NCBI GenBank assembly: GCA_038205115.1
Contig: JBBRCE010000007.1
Span: 1 to 64,000 of the forward strand
Direction of reading: 5' to 3'
Source of the DNA: JBBRCE01 sp038205115
GTDB lineage: Bacteria > Planctomycetota > Planctomycetia > Pirellulales > JBBRCE01
DNA length: 64,000 nt
The notes beneath the pieces were generated by a model, which searched no databases, was not told the DNA's origin, and saw only the letters and a list, made by a program, of their open reading frames with translations. A program made the position numbers and the translations under genes. This document shows positions 35,582 through 44,789 of the stretch, in pieces (the stretch's first letter is position 1; every line of letters begins with the position of its first letter).

Positions 35582-35717
35582 GTTGCTTCCCGGAGAATCG
35601 CGCGCCCAAGCAAATAACATCGCACGAAACGGCGATGAAAAAAGATCGTAGGCTGCAGACCGCTCGCTGTCCAGCAGGGCCGGCGGCGAAAAACGCGTCC
35701 AGCCAAATCTGGGCAAG

Positions 35718-36644
35718 TTAGTTGATGGCGCGCTGCCGGTAGCCTTCGGCCAGGTTCACCATGACTTCCAGTGCGAGCAAATCGGCGCGGGTCATCACAT
35801 GCCGGGCGCTGCGGCTGCCGAGTCCGCGGATCATTTCTTCCAGCACTTGCAGGTGCAGCAGCATGGTTTGCTGCGCGGAAACGCCGGATGCAACCAGCAA
35901 CTGGGCCAGAGCGCCCATTTCGTGCGTCAGATTGCCAGAGCCCATAATCACGTAAGCCCGCAGCAGTTCGCGATAATGCGATTTCAGCGACTCCGGCAGC
36001 GGCGCATGCGGTTCAGGGTCGCCCGCAGGTGCGAGCGCAGTGGCCGATAGCCCAGCGGTTTGAACAGACGAATCCGCGTGGCCGCCAAGCTGCTCCAGGT
36101 CCGAGATCAGCGCCCGCTGCTGGGTGAGAAGGTGTTCGGCTTCGACGTGGTCGTATTGTAGACGTTGGTGTTCAGCTTGCAGCAGCCGGCGATTTTCGCG
36201 GAGTAGCTGATGCCGTTCGATGGCCTGCGCGATGGCCCAGACCATGGCGCGAATGGTGGTCGAGTGGACGCATAAATATCCATCGGCGCGAACTTCGAAC
36301 GCCGCTGGCAGCAAGTCTTCGATCGACTGCGCGCCCAAAATGATCATCGGCTCCTCGGCGCCGCCGGCGCGCAATCCGGCCACCAATTCCAGTGCGTTAA
36401 GATCGTAAGGGTCGTGGCTGATCAGCAGTGCATCGAAGACGTCTTTACGCAGCCGATCAATGGCTGCTGGCACGCCGTGCGCTTCGACCAGCGAGATTTG
36501 CCCGGCGTGTTCGGTTGCTAGGGCTTCAGCCAGCCAGCCGCCGGTGCGATCGGCGGTGGTGATATACAGGACGCGCATTCTGGCCGGCAAACTGCCCCTG
36601 GCGTTGGGCAGAGGCTGCACATTTTCAGGCAAAATGGCGGTCAT
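35718..36644 (-). CDS. Degenerate receiver-like protein with helical C-terminus
   Basis: 308 aa from the ATG at 36644. Residues 23-145 follow a CheY-like pattern (MRVLYITTADRTGGW, VFDALLISHDPYDLNALEL), but the phospho-acceptor position is Ser76, so it is probably not phosphorylated. A coiled-coil linker (HQLLRENRRLLQAEHQRLQ) leads to a C-terminal helical domain near 220-308 of unknown type. It may be a constitutive adaptor. Promoter region shared with nuoA, divergent. Confidence 0.65.
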   Translation of the reverse strand: MTAILPENVQPLPNARGSLPARMRVLYITTADRTGGWLAEALATEHAGQISLVEAHGVPAAIDRLRKDVFDALLISHDPYDLNALELVAGLRAGGAEEPMIILGAQSIEDLLPAAFEVRADGYLCVHSTTIRAMVWAIAQAIERHQLLRENRRLLQAEHQRLQYDHVEAEHLLTQQRALISDLEQLGGHADSSVQTAGLSATALAPAGDPEPHAPLPESLKSHYRELLRAYVIMGSGNLTHEMGALAQLLVASGVSAQQTMLLHLQVLEEMIRGLGSRSARHVMTRADLLALEVMVNLAEGYRQRAIN

Positions 36645-36791
36645 AGGCGGCAGTTCGAATGGCAACGCCTGGCAGGCTTGCCATGCGTAAATTGTGGGGC
36701 CGTAGGATAAAGAGGCCTGACTGATGAGTCAAGATCGGTCGATTTGCTCGGCCCCGCGCAACTTGCGGATGCGGCCCGGCGGGGTTGCCGC

Positions 36792-36820
36792 TTGACGATT
36801 AAGCTAAGCAGCGATAGGAT
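36792..36820 (+). promoter_or_regulatory. Candidate sigma70 promoter of the nuo operon
   Basis: TTGACG (36792-36797), 17-bp spacer, TAGGAT (36815-36820), about 105 bp upstream of the nuoA start. Spacing is ideal; the hexamers match consensus at five and four positions. Confidence 0.5.
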
Positions 36821-36924
36821 TTGCAGCACGCTCGGCCATTGGGACGGGCAATTTTCCGAGCGGAGTTTGTGACAAGATTCACAAAGTCGGCATTTCGGAT
36901 CGCTTTTGCGAGGATTCTTCGTCA

Positions 36925-37332
36925 ATGGACATGCCGATCATTCCGGTGCTGCTCTTTGCGTTGTGCGCCGTGGGTCTTTCGGTTGCGCTAATTGCGGTGC
37001 CGAGTATGATCGGGCCGCGAGGTCGCGACACGGCCGTCAAACAGATGCCGTACGAGAGCGGCATGGATCCAATCCACGATACTCGCCGCCGTTTTGACGT
37101 GCGATTTCATTTGGTCGCCATTGCCTTCTTGCTATTCGACGTCGAATTGCTGTTTCTTTATCCCTGGGCAACGGCCAGTCGCAACCCGCTGGGACAAGGC
37201 ATCGACCACGCCGTGGCCGAACATTGGGTTTCCAGCCGCGGTTTGGTGTATGGCGAAGCCATGAGTTTCATTGTGTTGCTGGCGGTCGGTTTTGCCTATG
37301 CGTGGCGCAAGGGGGTTTTCAAATGGCGTTAG
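36925..37332 (+). CDS. nuoA: NADH-quinone oxidoreductase subunit A
   Basis: 135 aa, three membrane helices. The MPYESGMDPIHD loop and the RFHLVAIAFLLFDVELLFLYPWA motif identify NuoA/ND3, which lies at the junction of membrane and peripheral arms. First gene of the 14-gene operon; its last codons overlap the nuoB start by 10 bp. GAGGA upstream of the ATG. Confidence 0.95.
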   Translation: MDMPIIPVLLFALCAVGLSVALIAVPSMIGPRGRDTAVKQMPYESGMDPIHDTRRRFDVRFHLVAIAFLLFDVELLFLYPWATASRNPLGQGIDHAVAEHWVSSRGLVYGEAMSFIVLLAVGFAYAWRKGVFKWR

Positions 37333-37922
37333 AACTTCCGGAAAACGTGGTGGTCAGCAAGCTCGATTCGCTGGCCAGTTGGTGCCGCAAAAACAGCTTG
37401 TGGCCGATGCCATTTGCCACCGCCTGCTGTGGCATCGAACTGATGGCCACCGGTGCCAGCAAGCATGACATTGCTCGGTTTGGCGCTGAGGTTTTTCGGT
37501 TTTCGCCGCGGCAATGCGACCTGATGATCGTCGCGGGCCGAGTGGTCATGAAGATGCTGCCGGTGTTGCAGCGAATCTGGCAGCAAATGCACGAGCCCAA
37601 GTGGTGCATTTCGATGGGTGCCTGTGCTTCCACCGGCGGAGTGTTCGATACCTACAGCGTGGTGCAAGGCGTCGACCGATTCATCCCCGTGGATATGTAC
37701 GTGCCTGGCTGTCCGCCGCGACCGGAACAGTTGATTCAGGCCATCATCGATTTGCAAGACAAAATTCAGGCCGAAGGCACGCTCTCCGGCAAGGAATTCA
37801 AATACTCTGCCCGGCAGCAGCCGAAGCGCGCCTTGGTGGAGATCACCGGACTACCTGGAATGGATGGCGGTCGGAATCCCGTGTTGCTGGGCAACGATAA
37901 ACGAGGCCTGCGACATGGCTAA
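37323..37922 (+). CDS. nuoB: NADH-quinone oxidoreductase subunit B
   Basis: 199 aa from the ATG at 37323, overlapping nuoA. It binds the terminal cluster N2: the vicinal cysteines in TACCGIELM, Cys in MGACASTGG and Cys in VPGCPPRPEQ are visible. NuoB passes electrons to quinone. C-terminal tail is longer than in E. coli-type minimal forms. Stop overlaps nuoC start. Confidence 0.96.
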   Translation: MALELPENVVVSKLDSLASWCRKNSLWPMPFATACCGIELMATGASKHDIARFGAEVFRFSPRQCDLMIVAGRVVMKMLPVLQRIWQQMHEPKWCISMGACASTGGVFDTYSVVQGVDRFIPVDMYVPGCPPRPEQLIQAIIDLQDKIQAEGTLSGKEFKYSARQQPKRALVEITGLPGMDGGRNPVLLGNDKRGLRHG

Positions 37923-38412
37923 CCAGGCAACTGTCGATCTGATTCACTTGGTGTCTTCTGGCGCGAAGGTCAGCGAATACGCCGGCCAAACGCGCGTGGT
38001 TGTGCCTGCTGACGTGCTGTTTGTGGTCATGGAACGGCTCAAAAAGCAGCGCGGTTTCGATCTGCTGGTTGACGTGACCTGCGTCGACTACTTGCACTAT
38101 CGAGACGCCACGGATCGATTTGGATTGGTCTACCTGCTTGCGTCCACGGAATCCAACGAACGCTTGACAGTGAGGGTATTTCTCAACGAGCCGGACCTGG
38201 TTGTGCCATCCGTGGTGGCGTTGTGGGCGGGGGCGGATTGGTTCGAGCGCGAAACGTGGGACATGTTTGGCGTCACTTTCAGCGGCCATCCCGATCATCG
38301 TCGCATTTTGATGCCTGACGACTTCACCGCGTTTCCGCTCCGCAAAGATTATCCGCTGCAGGGTCGCGGCGAACGTCACAACTTCCCCGTCCTCGGTCGC
38401 GCCGAGTCCTGA
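37915..38412 (+). CDS. nuoC: NADH-quinone oxidoreductase subunit C
   Basis: 165 aa, 30-kDa subunit. Conserved blocks: LLVDVTCVDYLHY, SIVALWAGADWFERETWDMFGV-like segment (here WAGADWFERETWDMFGV) and HRRILMPDDF with RKDYPLQG. Separate from nuoD, unlike the fused NuoCD of E. coli. Its TGA stop lies within the heptamer repeat that separates it from nuoD. Confidence 0.96.
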   Translation: MANQATVDLIHLVSSGAKVSEYAGQTRVVVPADVLFVVMERLKKQRGFDLLVDVTCVDYLHYRDATDRFGLVYLLASTESNERLTVRVFLNEPDLVVPSVVALWAGADWFERETWDMFGVTFSGHPDHRRILMPDDFTAFPLRKDYPLQGRGERHNFPVLGRAES

Positions 38413-38471
38413 CCCCTAACCTCTGACCTCTGTCCCCTAACCTTTAACCTCTGACCCCTAACCTCTGCCCG
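38409..38471. repeat. Degenerate heptamer tandem repeat between nuoC and nuoD
   Basis: About nine 7-bp units of the type CTGACCC, CTAACCT, CTGACCT, CTGTCCC, CTAACCT, TTAACCT, CTGACCC, CTAACCT, CTGCCCG. The minus strand reads like AGGTTAG/GGGTCAG, telomere-like. The first unit contains the nuoC stop; the repeat ends 3-4 bp before the nuoD ATG and replaces a normal RBS. Confidence 0.85.
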
Positions 38472-38474
38472 TTC

Positions 38475-39701
38475 ATGCCGCTCACTCCCGCCATCACGAC
38501 GCACGATATCGCGCACGACGAGCCGCAGGATTATCTGTGGACGTTGAACTTCGGTCCGCAGCATCCGGCCACGCACACGACGCTGCGGTTGGTGTTGAAG
38601 CTGGACGGCGAGCGAGTCGTGGAGGCGATGCCGGATATCGGCTATTTGCACTCGGGTTTCGAGAAGATCGGCGAATCGCTGAACTTCAACCAGTACGTGA
38701 CGGTCACGGACCGGATGAATTACATTTCGCCGATGGCCAACAATGTGGCCTGGCACGGCGCGGTGGAGCGGTTGCTCGGCTTGGAATTGCCTAGTCGCTG
38801 CCAGTACATTCGCACCATCATTTGCGAACTGGCCCGAATCAGCGACCACCTACTGTGCAACGGCGCCGTGGGCTTGGATACCGGCGCGTTTACGTTCTTC
38901 ATGTATGCCTTCAATCAGCGTGAAGCGATCTACGACATTTTCGAGACGCTCTGCGGTGCGCGGTTCACCAACAGTTACACGCGCGTCGGCGGTTTGATGT
39001 ACGACATCACGCCGCTGGTGGTCGAGAAGATTCGCAAGTTCTGCAAAGAGTTTCCCAAGACGCTCGACGACATGGAGCGGTTGTTGAATCGCAACCGGAT
39101 TTTTGTCGATCGCACCAAGGGCGTAGGCGTGTTGAGCAAGGCCGAAGCCACCAACCGCAGCGCGACGGGGCCGATTGCGCGGGCCAGCGGCGTGACCCGC
39201 GATTTACGCAAAGACGATCCCTATCTGGCGTACAAAGATTTCGACTTCAAAGTCTGCTGCGCCACGAGTGGTGATTGCTTTGCGCGGTATTTGGTACGCA
39301 TGTCGGAAATGCGAGAAAGTCTGCGAATCGTCGAGCAAGCCATCGAAAACATTCCGGCTGGTCCGGTCAATGTGGCGGTCGGCGAGCGGACCGCGCTGCC
39401 GACCAAGCGGCAAGTCTATTCGACGATCGAAGGTACGATCACGCACTTCGAGTTGTCGATGGCCAACCGCGGTTTCGAGACGCCCAACGAAGAAAGCTAT
39501 TTTGCGATCGAAGCGCCCAACGGCGAGCTTGGATTTTATGTGGTTGGCGACGGTACGGACGTGGCCTACCGGGCCCGATGCCGGCCGCCTTCGTACATTC
39601 ACTTTTCGTTGTTTCCGTATTTGATTCGCGGGCACACGCTGAGCGACATCGTGGCGGTGCTCGGCAGTTTGAACATCATTGCGGCGGAACTGGATCGGTA
39701 A
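38475..39701 (+). CDS. nuoD: NADH-quinone oxidoreductase subunit D
   Basis: 408 aa, 49-kDa subunit lining the quinone site. Conserved: NFGPQHPATHTTLRL, GYLHSGFEKIGE, DRMNYISPMANN, and the C-terminal PPSYIHFSLFPYLIRGHTL with terminal ELDR. It pairs with NuoB in the Q module. Starts right after the heptamer repeat with no evident Shine-Dalgarno. Confidence 0.97.
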   Translation: MPLTPAITTHDIAHDEPQDYLWTLNFGPQHPATHTTLRLVLKLDGERVVEAMPDIGYLHSGFEKIGESLNFNQYVTVTDRMNYISPMANNVAWHGAVERLLGLELPSRCQYIRTIICELARISDHLLCNGAVGLDTGAFTFFMYAFNQREAIYDIFETLCGARFTNSYTRVGGLMYDITPLVVEKIRKFCKEFPKTLDDMERLLNRNRIFVDRTKGVGVLSKAEATNRSATGPIARASGVTRDLRKDDPYLAYKDFDFKVCCATSGDCFARYLVRMSEMRESLRIVEQAIENIPAGPVNVAVGERTALPTKRQVYSTIEGTITHFELSMANRGFETPNEESYFAIEAPNGELGFYVVGDGTDVAYRARCRPPSYIHFSLFPYLIRGHTLSDIVAVLGSLNIIAAELDR

Positions 39702-39738
39702 TTGGGCGGCGACTCAAAAAGTCGCGCTGATCAAATCA

Positions 39739-40239
39739 ATGTCTACGGCAACAGCAACTCGCGTTTTGACGGACGAAATGGTGGCCGCCATTCAGGCGTT
39801 TTTCCCACGCTATCCAACCAAGCAAGCGGTCACGCTGCCGGCGCTGCATATCGTCAACCAGCGGTTGAAGTACGTGCCGCTGCAAGCCGTGGTGGAGATT
39901 GCCCAATTGCTGGAACTGGCGCCGGCGCAAGTGCAAGACACGCTGTCGTTTTACGGACTGTTTCCGCAAGACGAGCCCAGCGGTCGCACGCGGGCCTGGG
40001 TTTGCCGATCGATCAGTTGCGCGCTGCGTGGCGGCGAGCAAATTTTGGAGCACATGTGCCACCAGGAGCAGATCCATCCCGGCCAAACGACGGCCGATGG
40101 CGCGTTGACACTGGAATTTGGCGAATGTTTGGGCGCATGCGAATTCGCGCCGTGCATGCTCGCCGGCGACACGCTGTACAAAGACCTCACGCCCGAATCC
40201 GCCAGCGCGTTTTTGCAGGACTGTCGCCAGAAAACGTAG
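39739..40239 (+). CDS. nuoE: NADH-quinone oxidoreductase subunit E
   Basis: 166 aa, thioredoxin-like 2Fe-2S (N1a) subunit. The four cysteine ligands are visible as C-x4-C in CRSISC and C-x3-C in CLGAC. An additional Cys lies in FAPC. Part of the NADH-dehydrogenase module with NuoF and NuoG. Confidence 0.95.
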   Translation: MSTATATRVLTDEMVAAIQAFFPRYPTKQAVTLPALHIVNQRLKYVPLQAVVEIAQLLELAPAQVQDTLSFYGLFPQDEPSGRTRAWVCRSISCALRGGEQILEHMCHQEQIHPGQTTADGALTLEFGECLGACEFAPCMLAGDTLYKDLTPESASAFLQDCRQKT

Positions 40240-40302
40240 TCCCCTGATATTGGCTTGCCGCTGGCTGCTTTACACTCCGAATCTTGACGTCGCAAATCGA
40301 TC

Positions 40303-41745
40303 ATGTTTCAACCCGTACTGCTCGCCAACGTCGACAAACCCAATAGTCATACGCTCGCTACGTATGAAGCCGCCGGCGGCTACGCGGCCATGAAAAAAGT
40401 CGTCAACAGCATGACGCCGGCCGCCACCATCGAACTGGTGAAGTCCAGCAATTTGCGGGGACGTGGCGGGGCAGGATTTCCGACCGGTCTGAAATGGACG
40501 TTCTTGCCCAAGGACGCCACCAAGATCTACATGTGCATCAATGCCGACGAGAGCGAGCCGGGCACGTTCAATAATCGGATTCTGATGGAAGAGGATCCGC
40601 ATCAGATCCTCGAAGGCATCATCATCAGTTGCTTTGCCACCAAGAGCGATACGGCCTACATTTACATTCGTTACGAATATCCGCTCTGTACGCAACGGAT
40701 TCAGGCGGCCGTGGACGAGTGCTACGCCAAGGGCTACCTGGGCAAAAAAATCCTCGGCTCGGAATTCTCGCTGGATATCTATCTGCATCGTGGGGCGGCC
40801 GCTTACATTTGCGGCGAAGAAACCGGCCTGATCGAGAGTCTGGAAGGCAAACGCGCCTGGCCGCGAATCAAGCCGCCTTTTCCGGCGGTCGAAGGATTGT
40901 TTCGTAAGCCGACGGTCGTCAACAACATCGAGACCATGTGTTGCGTGACGCAGATTGCGGCGCGCGGCGCGGAGTGGTTCAAGTCGATAGGCGTTCCTTC
41001 CGATCCCAAGAACCCGCGCGATCCCGGCAGCTACGGGCCAAAACTGTATTGCCTCAGCGGGCATATCAATAAGCCGGGCTGTTACGAAGCGCCGCTGGGG
41101 ATCACGGTCCGCCAGTTGATCGACCAATACGGCGGCGGCGTGTGGAAGGGGCGTAAGGCCAAGGCCGTTGTGCCTGGCGGCATCAGTATGGGCTTGATGA
41201 GCGGCGATGAACTCGATACGCCGCTGGATTTTGCCGGCCCCGGCAAAGTTGGCTGTTTGGGGTTGGGCACGGCGGCGGTGATTGTGATGGACGATCAAAC
41301 CAGCATGGTTGACGTGCTACACAATTGCTGTCGGTTTTTCCAGCACGAAAGTTGCGGGCAATGTACGCCGTGCCGCGAAGGCACAGCCTGGTCGCTGGCG
41401 ATGCTGGATCGGATTCGCGCCGGCCGCGGTCGGCTGCGTGATTTGGATTTGCTGCTGGAAATTGGTGACTCGATCGGCATCATTCCCGGCACCACAATTT
41501 GTGGCCTTTCCGATGGCGCCGCCTGGCCCATCAAGAATGCCATTCGCAAATTTCGTGGCGAATTCGAGGAATACATCAAACGCACCAATCCCACGGGCTA
41601 TGCGGAAGTCGAGCCGGTGCCGGCGCTGGAAACCAACGGCCACGGTGGGCATCACGCGCTGCCGGTGATCAATCAGAGCGTGGCTTGGGGCGGAAATGCG
41701 CGGCCAGCATTTCCAGGTCCGGTCGAAGGGGGCAAAAAACTTTAG
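40303..41745 (+). CDS. nuoF: NADH-quinone oxidoreductase subunit F
   Basis: 480 aa. NADH- and FMN-binding subunit: GRGGAGFPTGLKW, the FMN-associated NADESEPGTF and CGEETGLIESLEG, and the N3 4Fe-4S motif SCGQCTPCREG with a later Cys in TTICGLSDGA. The C-terminal 45 residues are a Gly/His-rich extension. 56 bp before nuoG. Confidence 0.97.
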   Translation: MFQPVLLANVDKPNSHTLATYEAAGGYAAMKKVVNSMTPAATIELVKSSNLRGRGGAGFPTGLKWTFLPKDATKIYMCINADESEPGTFNNRILMEEDPHQILEGIIISCFATKSDTAYIYIRYEYPLCTQRIQAAVDECYAKGYLGKKILGSEFSLDIYLHRGAAAYICGEETGLIESLEGKRAWPRIKPPFPAVEGLFRKPTVVNNIETMCCVTQIAARGAEWFKSIGVPSDPKNPRDPGSYGPKLYCLSGHINKPGCYEAPLGITVRQLIDQYGGGVWKGRKAKAVVPGGISMGLMSGDELDTPLDFAGPGKVGCLGLGTAAVIVMDDQTSMVDVLHNCCRFFQHESCGQCTPCREGTAWSLAMLDRIRAGRGRLRDLDLLLEIGDSIGIIPGTTICGLSDGAAWPIKNAIRKFRGEFEEYIKRTNPTGYAEVEPVPALETNGHGGHHALPVINQSVAWGGNARPAFPGPVEGGKKL

Positions 41746-41801
41746 CTTCTGGTTTCCGTTCTGGTTTTTACTAATCCACTGACTTACGTGATTCGAATGA
41801 C

Positions 41802-43418
41802 ATGGGCATCGTCATCGTAGATGGCAAAGAAATCGAAATCGGCGATCAAGAGCGCCTCAACGGCATCCAGATTGCGCGCCGGGCCGGCGCGGAAGTGCCG
41901 CACTATTGTTGGCATCCGGGGCTGAGCGTGGTGGCCAGTTGTCGGATGTGTCTGGTGGAAACCGGCACCCGCAACGCGGACACCGGCGTCATCACCATGA
42001 TGCCTAAGCTCGTGCCTGCCTGCCAAACGCCCGCCAAAGACGGCACGGTGTTTGTCACCAGCAGTGATTGGGTCAAACGCAGTCGGGCACAGGTCGAAGA
42101 GTCGCTGCTAATCGATCATCCCATCGATTGTCCGATCTGCGACAAAGCGGGCGAATGCTTGCTGCAGGATTATCACTTCGAACACGGGCAGGAAAAACGC
42201 CGCGCGGATCTCAAGCCGTTCACCAGTCGTAAACGCGACATGGGCGATACGGTTACGTTGTTTGTCGACCGCTGCGTGATGTGTACGCGTTGCGTGCGTT
42301 TCACGCGCGAAATCACCGGCACCAGCGAATTGATGGTCATTAATCGCGGCAGCCACGAAGAAATCGATGTCTTTCCCGGTTATCCGCTGGATAACAAAAT
42401 GTCGGGCAATGTGGTGGATCTCTGCCCTGTGGGCGCGCTGGGCGATAAAGACTTTCTCTACCAGCAGCGCGTGTGGTTCATGAAGAAGCACGACAACGTC
42501 TGCGCGGGCTGTTCGACGGGCTGCTCGATTTCGATCGATCAAAACCAAGACAATGTTTATCGCCTGAAGCCGCGAGAAAATGCCAAGATCAATGGCTGGT
42601 GGATGTGCGACGAGGGCCGATACGGCTTTAAGCATGTTCACGCGCCGCAGCGATTGACCGAACCGCGCAAACGCGCGGGCGCGGGTTACGCTAATATCGA
42701 GTGGTCGCAGATTCCCACGGAGTTGATGCACGACTTCTCCACGGCCGGTCGCTTGGGCGTGGCTGTCTCGCCGCTGTTGACGGTCGAAGAGGCTTACCAG
42801 CTTTGCAAATGGGCGCGGCAAATCGATCCAAATGCGGTGCTTGCTCTCGGCTACTTGCCGGTGATTGGTCGCGACGAGAAATATCCAAGCGGCTTTACGA
42901 TTCACGCGGAAAAAGCCCCGAATCGCCTGGGCGTGGAAAACGTCATTGCGCACTTCGGCGGCGAAGTGGCTGTCTGGGACGAATTCGTGGAGCTTGCCGC
43001 GCAGGGGAAATTTCAATCGGCCTGGATTACGGCCGGGTATCCGCTGCCGTGGATCGACGAAGCGACGGCCGCCAAATTCGCTGCGCTGAAATTGTTGGTG
43101 GTGCAGGATATTTTCGATTCGCCGCTGTGGCAGCGCGCCCATTATCAATTGCCGGCCGGCACGTTTGCCGAACGTGCGGGCTCGTACGTGAATTTCGATC
43201 AACGGTTGCAGTCGTTCCGCTATGCGATCCGTCCGCCGGCGGGCGTGTGGATTGAAGGCCAACTGTTTTGGCATTTGCTTGCCCGCCGTGGGCTATATAA
43301 TCCACGCCTGCTGTTGAGCGAATTGGCGACCGAGATTCCGTATTTTGCGGCTGCGACGGAAGACGTTCCGGCCATTGGAGTCGAGCTCAAGGCCAAGCAA
43401 CTGGCCGCGGTCAATTAA
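41802..43418 (+). CDS. nuoG: NADH-quinone oxidoreductase subunit G, short form
   Basis: 538 aa, shorter than the usual 690-910. It carries the 2Fe-2S N1b region (HYCWHPGLSVVASCRMC, ACQTP), the His-ligated N5 site (DHPIDCPICDKAGEC), N4 (CVMCTRC with a later LCPVGAL), and C-x2-C-x3-C-x27-C (CAGCSTGC...MCDEG) matching the extra cluster N7. After it a remnant of the molybdopterin-oxidoreductase fold is present but cut short, with no metal-binding motifs. NuoG bridges NuoEF and the Q module. Confidence 0.94.
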   Translation: MGIVIVDGKEIEIGDQERLNGIQIARRAGAEVPHYCWHPGLSVVASCRMCLVETGTRNADTGVITMMPKLVPACQTPAKDGTVFVTSSDWVKRSRAQVEESLLIDHPIDCPICDKAGECLLQDYHFEHGQEKRRADLKPFTSRKRDMGDTVTLFVDRCVMCTRCVRFTREITGTSELMVINRGSHEEIDVFPGYPLDNKMSGNVVDLCPVGALGDKDFLYQQRVWFMKKHDNVCAGCSTGCSISIDQNQDNVYRLKPRENAKINGWWMCDEGRYGFKHVHAPQRLTEPRKRAGAGYANIEWSQIPTELMHDFSTAGRLGVAVSPLLTVEEAYQLCKWARQIDPNAVLALGYLPVIGRDEKYPSGFTIHAEKAPNRLGVENVIAHFGGEVAVWDEFVELAAQGKFQSAWITAGYPLPWIDEATAAKFAALKLLVVQDIFDSPLWQRAHYQLPAGTFAERAGSYVNFDQRLQSFRYAIRPPAGVWIEGQLFWHLLARRGLYNPRLLLSELATEIPYFAAATEDVPAIGVELKAKQLAAVN

Positions 43419-43468
43419 TGTCAGATCGGTTTGCGTTTCGAATTTCGTTTTTGTCGTCATAGAACATC

Positions 43469-44776
43469 ATGCAATTTGCTCCACTGATTGTCGCCTTGGT
43501 AAAAATCGCCCTGCTGGTCGGCGGGCTGATGACGGCGGCTGCCTATTTGGTGCTGCTGGAGCGTTGGATTGCGGCCTGGGTGCAAGATCGGCTCGGACCG
43601 AATCGCGTGGGAATTCCGCTGACCAAGATCAAGATGTTTGGGCTCGGCCAGCCGATGGCGGACGGACTGAAAATGATTTTCAAAGAAGAGTACACGCCGG
43701 CGCATGTTGACAAGCGGCTGTTTGTTCTCGCGCCGATGACCATTATGGCCGCGGCGCTGGCCATTTATGCCGTGGTGCCGTTCGGCAGCGTTTTGCCGCC
43801 CATGGATTTGCAAGGCCGTGGCGTGCAGGAGCCGATCGAGTTGGTCGTTGCGCCGGGCGTGGATGTCGGCCTGGTGTACGTGTTTGCGTTGTCTGGCATT
43901 GCGGTTTACGGCGTGATCCTCGGCGGCTGGTCGAGTAACAACAAATACAGTTTCTTGGGCGGATTGCGTTCCAGCGCGCAGCTCATCGCTTACGAAATTC
44001 CGCTTGGCCTGGGCATTTTGGGAATTGTGCTTTACACCGGTTCGCTGCGGCTGGATCGAATCATCGAATTCCAATCTCAGCACGGCGTTTGGAACGCGTT
44101 TTTGCAGCCCTTGGGCATGATTGTGTTTGTGATCGCCGCGTTTGCGGAAGCCGCGCGGTTGCCCTTCGATTTGCCGGAATGCGAACAAGAACTGATCGGC
44201 GGTTATCACACCGAATACGCCGGCATGAAGCTGTTGTTGTTTTTGATTGCCGAATTCTTGCATATGGTGACCGCGGCGTTTTTGATCACCATTTTGTTTC
44301 TGGGCGGATGGCATTTTTGGGGCATCACCGGCGACGGTACGGAAAAAAACATCACCTGGGTGGTGGCGATTTTACGGATCGTGGTGCTGACCGCAAAAAT
44401 CCTGGGCGTGGTCTTGTTCTTCATGATTGTGCGCTGGAGCTGGCCGCGGTTTCGCTTCGACCAACTGATGAGCTTGGCCTGGAAGGTGATGTTGCCGCTG
44501 GGTTTGGTGAATTTGATTGTGGTGGCCACGGTGGTGGAATTCTCGCGCGGCGAAAATAATCAGCCTGGCAATTTGTGGTTGGAGTGCGGCATCGGCTGGG
44601 CGGTGATGATCGTGGCGGTGGTGGTGGCCGGTTGCTTTTCGCCGCTGGCGGAAGATAACCGCCCTCGCGATGTCAGCCGCATCGATCCCTACGATTCGCC
44701 CGACGGTATTGCCATGGACCAGCGTTCGACCGGTTCAGATTGGCGCAAACAGTCTGTGGAGATGGCCCAGCGATGA
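43469..44776 (+). CDS. nuoH: NADH-quinone oxidoreductase subunit H
   Basis: 435 aa, membrane subunit with around eight to nine helices. Signatures: LLERWIAAWVQDRLGPNRVG, GQPMADGLKMIFKEEY, SAQLIAYEIPLGL and the quinone-side loop RLPFDLPECEQELIGGYHTEY (Glu-rich). It completes the quinone chamber. The C-terminal tail is longer than in E. coli. Confidence 0.96.
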   Translation: MQFAPLIVALVKIALLVGGLMTAAAYLVLLERWIAAWVQDRLGPNRVGIPLTKIKMFGLGQPMADGLKMIFKEEYTPAHVDKRLFVLAPMTIMAAALAIYAVVPFGSVLPPMDLQGRGVQEPIELVVAPGVDVGLVYVFALSGIAVYGVILGGWSSNNKYSFLGGLRSSAQLIAYEIPLGLGILGIVLYTGSLRLDRIIEFQSQHGVWNAFLQPLGMIVFVIAAFAEAARLPFDLPECEQELIGGYHTEYAGMKLLLFLIAEFLHMVTAAFLITILFLGGWHFWGITGDGTEKNITWVVAILRIVVLTAKILGVVLFFMIVRWSWPRFRFDQLMSLAWKVMLPLGLVNLIVVATVVEFSRGENNQPGNLWLECGIGWAVMIVAVVVAGCFSPLAEDNRPRDVSRIDPYDSPDGIAMDQRSTGSDWRKQSVEMAQR

Positions 44777-44789
44777 AAGCGATCAGGCG

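Noticed and set aside
38376..38849. Minus-strand protein with VRGQ-type repeats
   Set aside because: The repeat motif is only the translation of the heptamer DNA repeat; antisense to nuoD.
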